From Pseudomonadota bacterium (GTDB lineage: Bacteria; Pseudomonadota; Alphaproteobacteria; Micropepsales; Micropepsaceae), in NCBI GenBank assembly GCA_023427355.1, contig JAEZBK010000007.1:1-7725 (forward strand): a DNA stretch of 7,725 nucleotides, given 5' to 3'. Position 1 is the stretch's first letter; each line of letters begins with the position of its first letter. A program made the translations under genes and the position numbers. This document shows, in pieces, positions 6,234 through 7,725 of this stretch. Under the pieces are notes generated by a model. The model did no database searches, had not been told where the DNA came from, and saw nothing but the letters and a program-made list of their open reading frames with translations.

Positions 6234-7159
6234 TCGGCGGTGATGAGCGTGCCCGCGCCGTGCTCGGTGAAGAGTTCGAGCAGCAGAACGTGCGGGATGC
6301 GCCCGTCCAGGATGACGGCGGCCTTGACGCCGGCTTCCACCGCGTCAATCGCGGTCTGGATCTTGGGGATCATGCCGCCAGAGATGGTGCCATCGGCGAT
6401 CAGCGCGCGCGCCTCGCGCACCGTCAGCCTGGGCACCAGCTTCTTGTCCTTGTCCAGCACGCCTTCGACGTCCGTCAGCAGCACCAGGCGTTCCGCATTC
6501 AGGCGGCCCGCCACGGCGCCGGCCACGGTGTCGGCATTGATGTTGTAGGTCTCGCCCTTCGCGCCCACGCCGATGGGCGCGATCACCGGGATGATCTCCG
6601 ACTTCATCATGGTGTGCAGGACTTCGGGATTGATCTTTTCCGGCTCGCCGACAAAGCCGAGATCCACCGCCTCGGGCTGGCCGGTTTGCGGGTTGGTCTT
6701 GGTCATGGCGACCTTGCGCGCCACCACCATGTTGCCGTCCTTGCCCGACAGGCCGACGGCGCGGCCGCCCGCGGCGTTGATGGCGCTGACGATCTGCTTG
6801 TTGATCGAGCCGGTCAGGACCATTTCCACGATCTCGACCGCCGCGGCGTCGGTGACGCGCAGCCCGTCGATGAAGGTGGAGTTGATGTTCATTTTCTTCA
6901 GCATGGCGCCGATCTGGGGACCGCCGCCATGGACCACGACGGGATCGATGCCCGTCTGCTTCATCAGCACGATGTCCTGGCTGAAATCGTCGGTGCCGCC
7001 ATCGCCGGTCATGGCGTTGCCGCCATACTTCACCACGATGGTCTTCTGGTCATAGTTGAGGATGTAGGGCAGCGCCTCGATCAGGACGCGGCCCGTCTGA
7101 CGCCAGCGCGCCATCACCCGCAGGTTGCGGTCTTCCGGGGTGTCGTCGGCGCCGGCCAT
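6230..7159 (-). CDS. argB: Acetylglutamate kinase
   Basis: ArgB phosphorylates N-acetyl-L-glutamate with ATP, the second step of arginine synthesis. The product is 309 residues with the chosen start. Conserved blocks are VVKYGGNAM with Lys44, [10 protein letters not shown] (75-84), GLRVTDAA with Arg101, GLSGKDGNM (136-144), [14 protein letters not shown] with Asn206 and Asp210, [10 protein letters not shown] (227-236), and GGMIPK with Lys266. An N-terminal helix before the kinase core ([17 protein letters not shown], 17-33) fits the hexameric, arginine-inhibited type, in which such an extension is part of the feedback site; sensitivity here is inferred. I chose ATG 7159 because GAGG at 7169-7166 is 6 nt upstream of it; ATG 7165, two codons earlier, directly abuts that GAGG. 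It follows engB after 60 bp and its stop overlaps the DUF1036 gene. Confidence 0.96.
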   Translation of the reverse strand: MAGADDTPEDRNLRVMARWRQTGRVLIEALPYILNYDQKTIVVKYGGNAMTGDGGTDDFSQDIVLMKQTGIDPVVVHGGGPQIGAMLKKMNINSTFIDGLRVTDAAAVEIVEMVLTGSINKQIVSAINAAGGRAVGLSGKDGNMVVARKVAMTKTNPQTGQPEAVDLGFVGEPEKINPEVLHTMMKSEIIPVIAPIGVGAKGETYNINADTVAGAVAGRLNAERLVLLTDVEGVLDKDKKLVPRLTVREARALIADGTISGGMIPKIQTAIDAVEAGVKAAVILDGRIPHVLLLELFTEHGAGTLITAE

Positions 7160-7165
7160 GGCCAT

Positions 7166-7169
7166 CCTC
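7166..7169 (-). promoter_or_regulatory. Shine-Dalgarno sequence deciding the argB start
   Basis: GAGG on the minus strand is followed by ATGGCC and then the ATG at 7159. A 6-nt spacer favours 7159 over the ATG at 7165, which has no spacer. Confidence 0.5.
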
Positions 7170-7187
7170 AACAAAACAGGCGGGGGC

Positions 7188-7216
7188 CTTATAGAGCCAA
7201 GACCCTCCGAATCCAA
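7188..7216 (-). promoter_or_regulatory. Candidate promoter for argB
   Basis: On the minus strand TTGGAT (7216-7211), a 17-nt spacer and TATAAG (7193-7188) stand between engB and argB. The -10 matches TATAAT at five of six positions and the spacing is ideal, but the -35 matches TTGACA at only three of six. It would give a leader of roughly 20 nt before the argB start. Confidence 0.3.
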
Positions 7217-7219
7217 AGA

Positions 7220-7725
7220 CTATTGGCGGGTCAGCGCGAACAGATGGTCCCGCAAGGCCGGGATTCCCTCGCCGGTCTGGGCGGAGGTGGCAATCACATC
7301 CGCCAGCACCACGGTGTGCCGTCCGGCCTCGGCGCGGGCGGCTTCCAGGGCCTGGGCACGGTCCTTCGCGGCGACCGCGTCGAACTTGGTCAACACGATC
7401 AGGGTCGAGACGGCTGCCTGATTGAGCAGTTCCAGAACCTGGCGATCCGTGTCCATGGGGCCGCGCCTGGCATCTACCAGCACCAGCGCACGGCGCAGGG
7501 AGGCGCGCCCGCGCAAATAGGCGAAGATCATGTCCGTCCATGCCGCGGCCTCGGTCTTGGAGACCTTGGCGAAGCCATATCCCGGCAGGTCACCCAGCAT
7601 CAGCCGCCCGCCCAGGTCGAAGAAATTGATCTGTCGCGTGGCGCCCGGGGTCTGCGACACCCGCGCCAGCGTTTTCCTGCCCGTCAGGGCGTTGACCAGG
7701 CTGGACTTGCCGGCGTTGGAGCGGC
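7220..7725 (-). CDS. engB: Ribosome biogenesis GTP-binding protein EngB/YsxC, N-terminus outside window
   Basis: EngB (YihA/YsxC) is a small GTPase needed for assembly of the large ribosomal subunit. The window holds the last 167 complete codons plus two bases; the gene begins beyond 7725. The family is usually about 200-210 residues, so roughly 40 N-terminal residues are missing. The frame enters in the P-loop: RSNAGKSSLVNALTG (G1). It continues with SQTPGATRQINFF (G2), GDLPGYGFAKVS (G3), LTKFD (G4) and ATSAQTGEGIPALRD (G5 region). The stop is TAG at 7222-7220. The GTG at 7660 could be mistaken for a start but lies after the P-loop, so it is internal. It is the upstream neighbour of argB, a pairing I recall from other Alphaproteobacteria; the 60-bp gap may hold a separate argB promoter. 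Confidence 0.95.
   Translation of the reverse strand, partial: RSNAGKSSLVNALTGRKTLARVSQTPGATRQINFFDLGGRLMLGDLPGYGFAKVSKTEAAAWTDMIFAYLRGRASLRRALVLVDARRGPMDTDRQVLELLNQAAVSTLIVLTKFDAVAAKDRAQALEAARAEAGRHTVVLADVIATSAQTGEGIPALRDHLFALTRQ

Noticed and set aside
7173..7189. AGGC-CCCC-GCCT stem followed by GTTTT as an engB terminator
   Set aside because: The stem is only 4 bp and the T-run is offset and short; it also overlaps the possible -10 box and argB leader.
7220..7660. Complete small gene starting at GTG 7660
   Set aside because: The frame continues upstream to the window edge and includes the P-loop of EngB, so this GTG is internal.

Overview
The window is dense, GC-rich bacterial chromosome with short gaps and many overlapping genes. 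Two protein families that I know mainly from Alphaproteobacteria (DUF2336 and DUF1036), the engB-argB pairing, and a HAD nucleotidase directly upstream of dapD all point to an alphaproteobacterium. I cannot name the genus from the sequence alone. I saw no RNA gene, CRISPR array, insertion sequence or prophage gene.

Layout from left to right. (1) Positions 1-324, plus strand: the 3' part of truA (tRNA pseudouridine synthase). It converges on the next block across a 44-bp gap. (2) Positions 3836-369, minus strand: a tight four-gene operon read right to left, HAD pyrimidine 5'-nucleotidase-like gene, dapD, dapE, murI. The junctions are a 3-bp gap, an 8-bp overlap (GTGATTGA) and a 4-bp overlap (GTGA). 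DapD and DapE carry out the succinylase-branch steps toward meso-diaminopimelate and lysine, and MurI makes D-glutamate. The operon therefore supplies two of the amino acids of the peptidoglycan stem peptide. (3) Positions 3837-3960: a 124-bp divergent intergenic region with nested dyads and a CtrA-box-like sequence. Just inside the HAD gene lie a perfect 10-bp inverted repeat and a 12-bp tandem duplication of its start codon. (4) Positions 3961-5226, plus strand: a DUF2336 helical-repeat protein. A compact intrinsic terminator follows it, embedded in the antisense 3' end of the next gene. (5) Positions 7725-5205, minus strand: engB (5' end outside the window), argB, and a secreted protein with two DUF1036 domains around a putative peptidoglycan-binding segment. 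The argB stop and the start of the secreted protein overlap as ATGA.

The housekeeping genes are ordinary in sequence, with all expected catalytic residues visible. The less described part is the DUF1036/DUF2336 pair between argB and the HAD-dapD operon. From memory, related Alphaproteobacteria often carry engB, argB, HAD gene, dapD, dapE and truA in nearly unbroken series, so this pair looks like an insertion into an older gene order. A secreted cysteine-paired protein with a possible peptidoglycan-binding segment, coupled to argB and next to a DAP/D-Glu operon, hints at a cell-envelope link. That link is inference. No clearly new defence or mobile system is visible.
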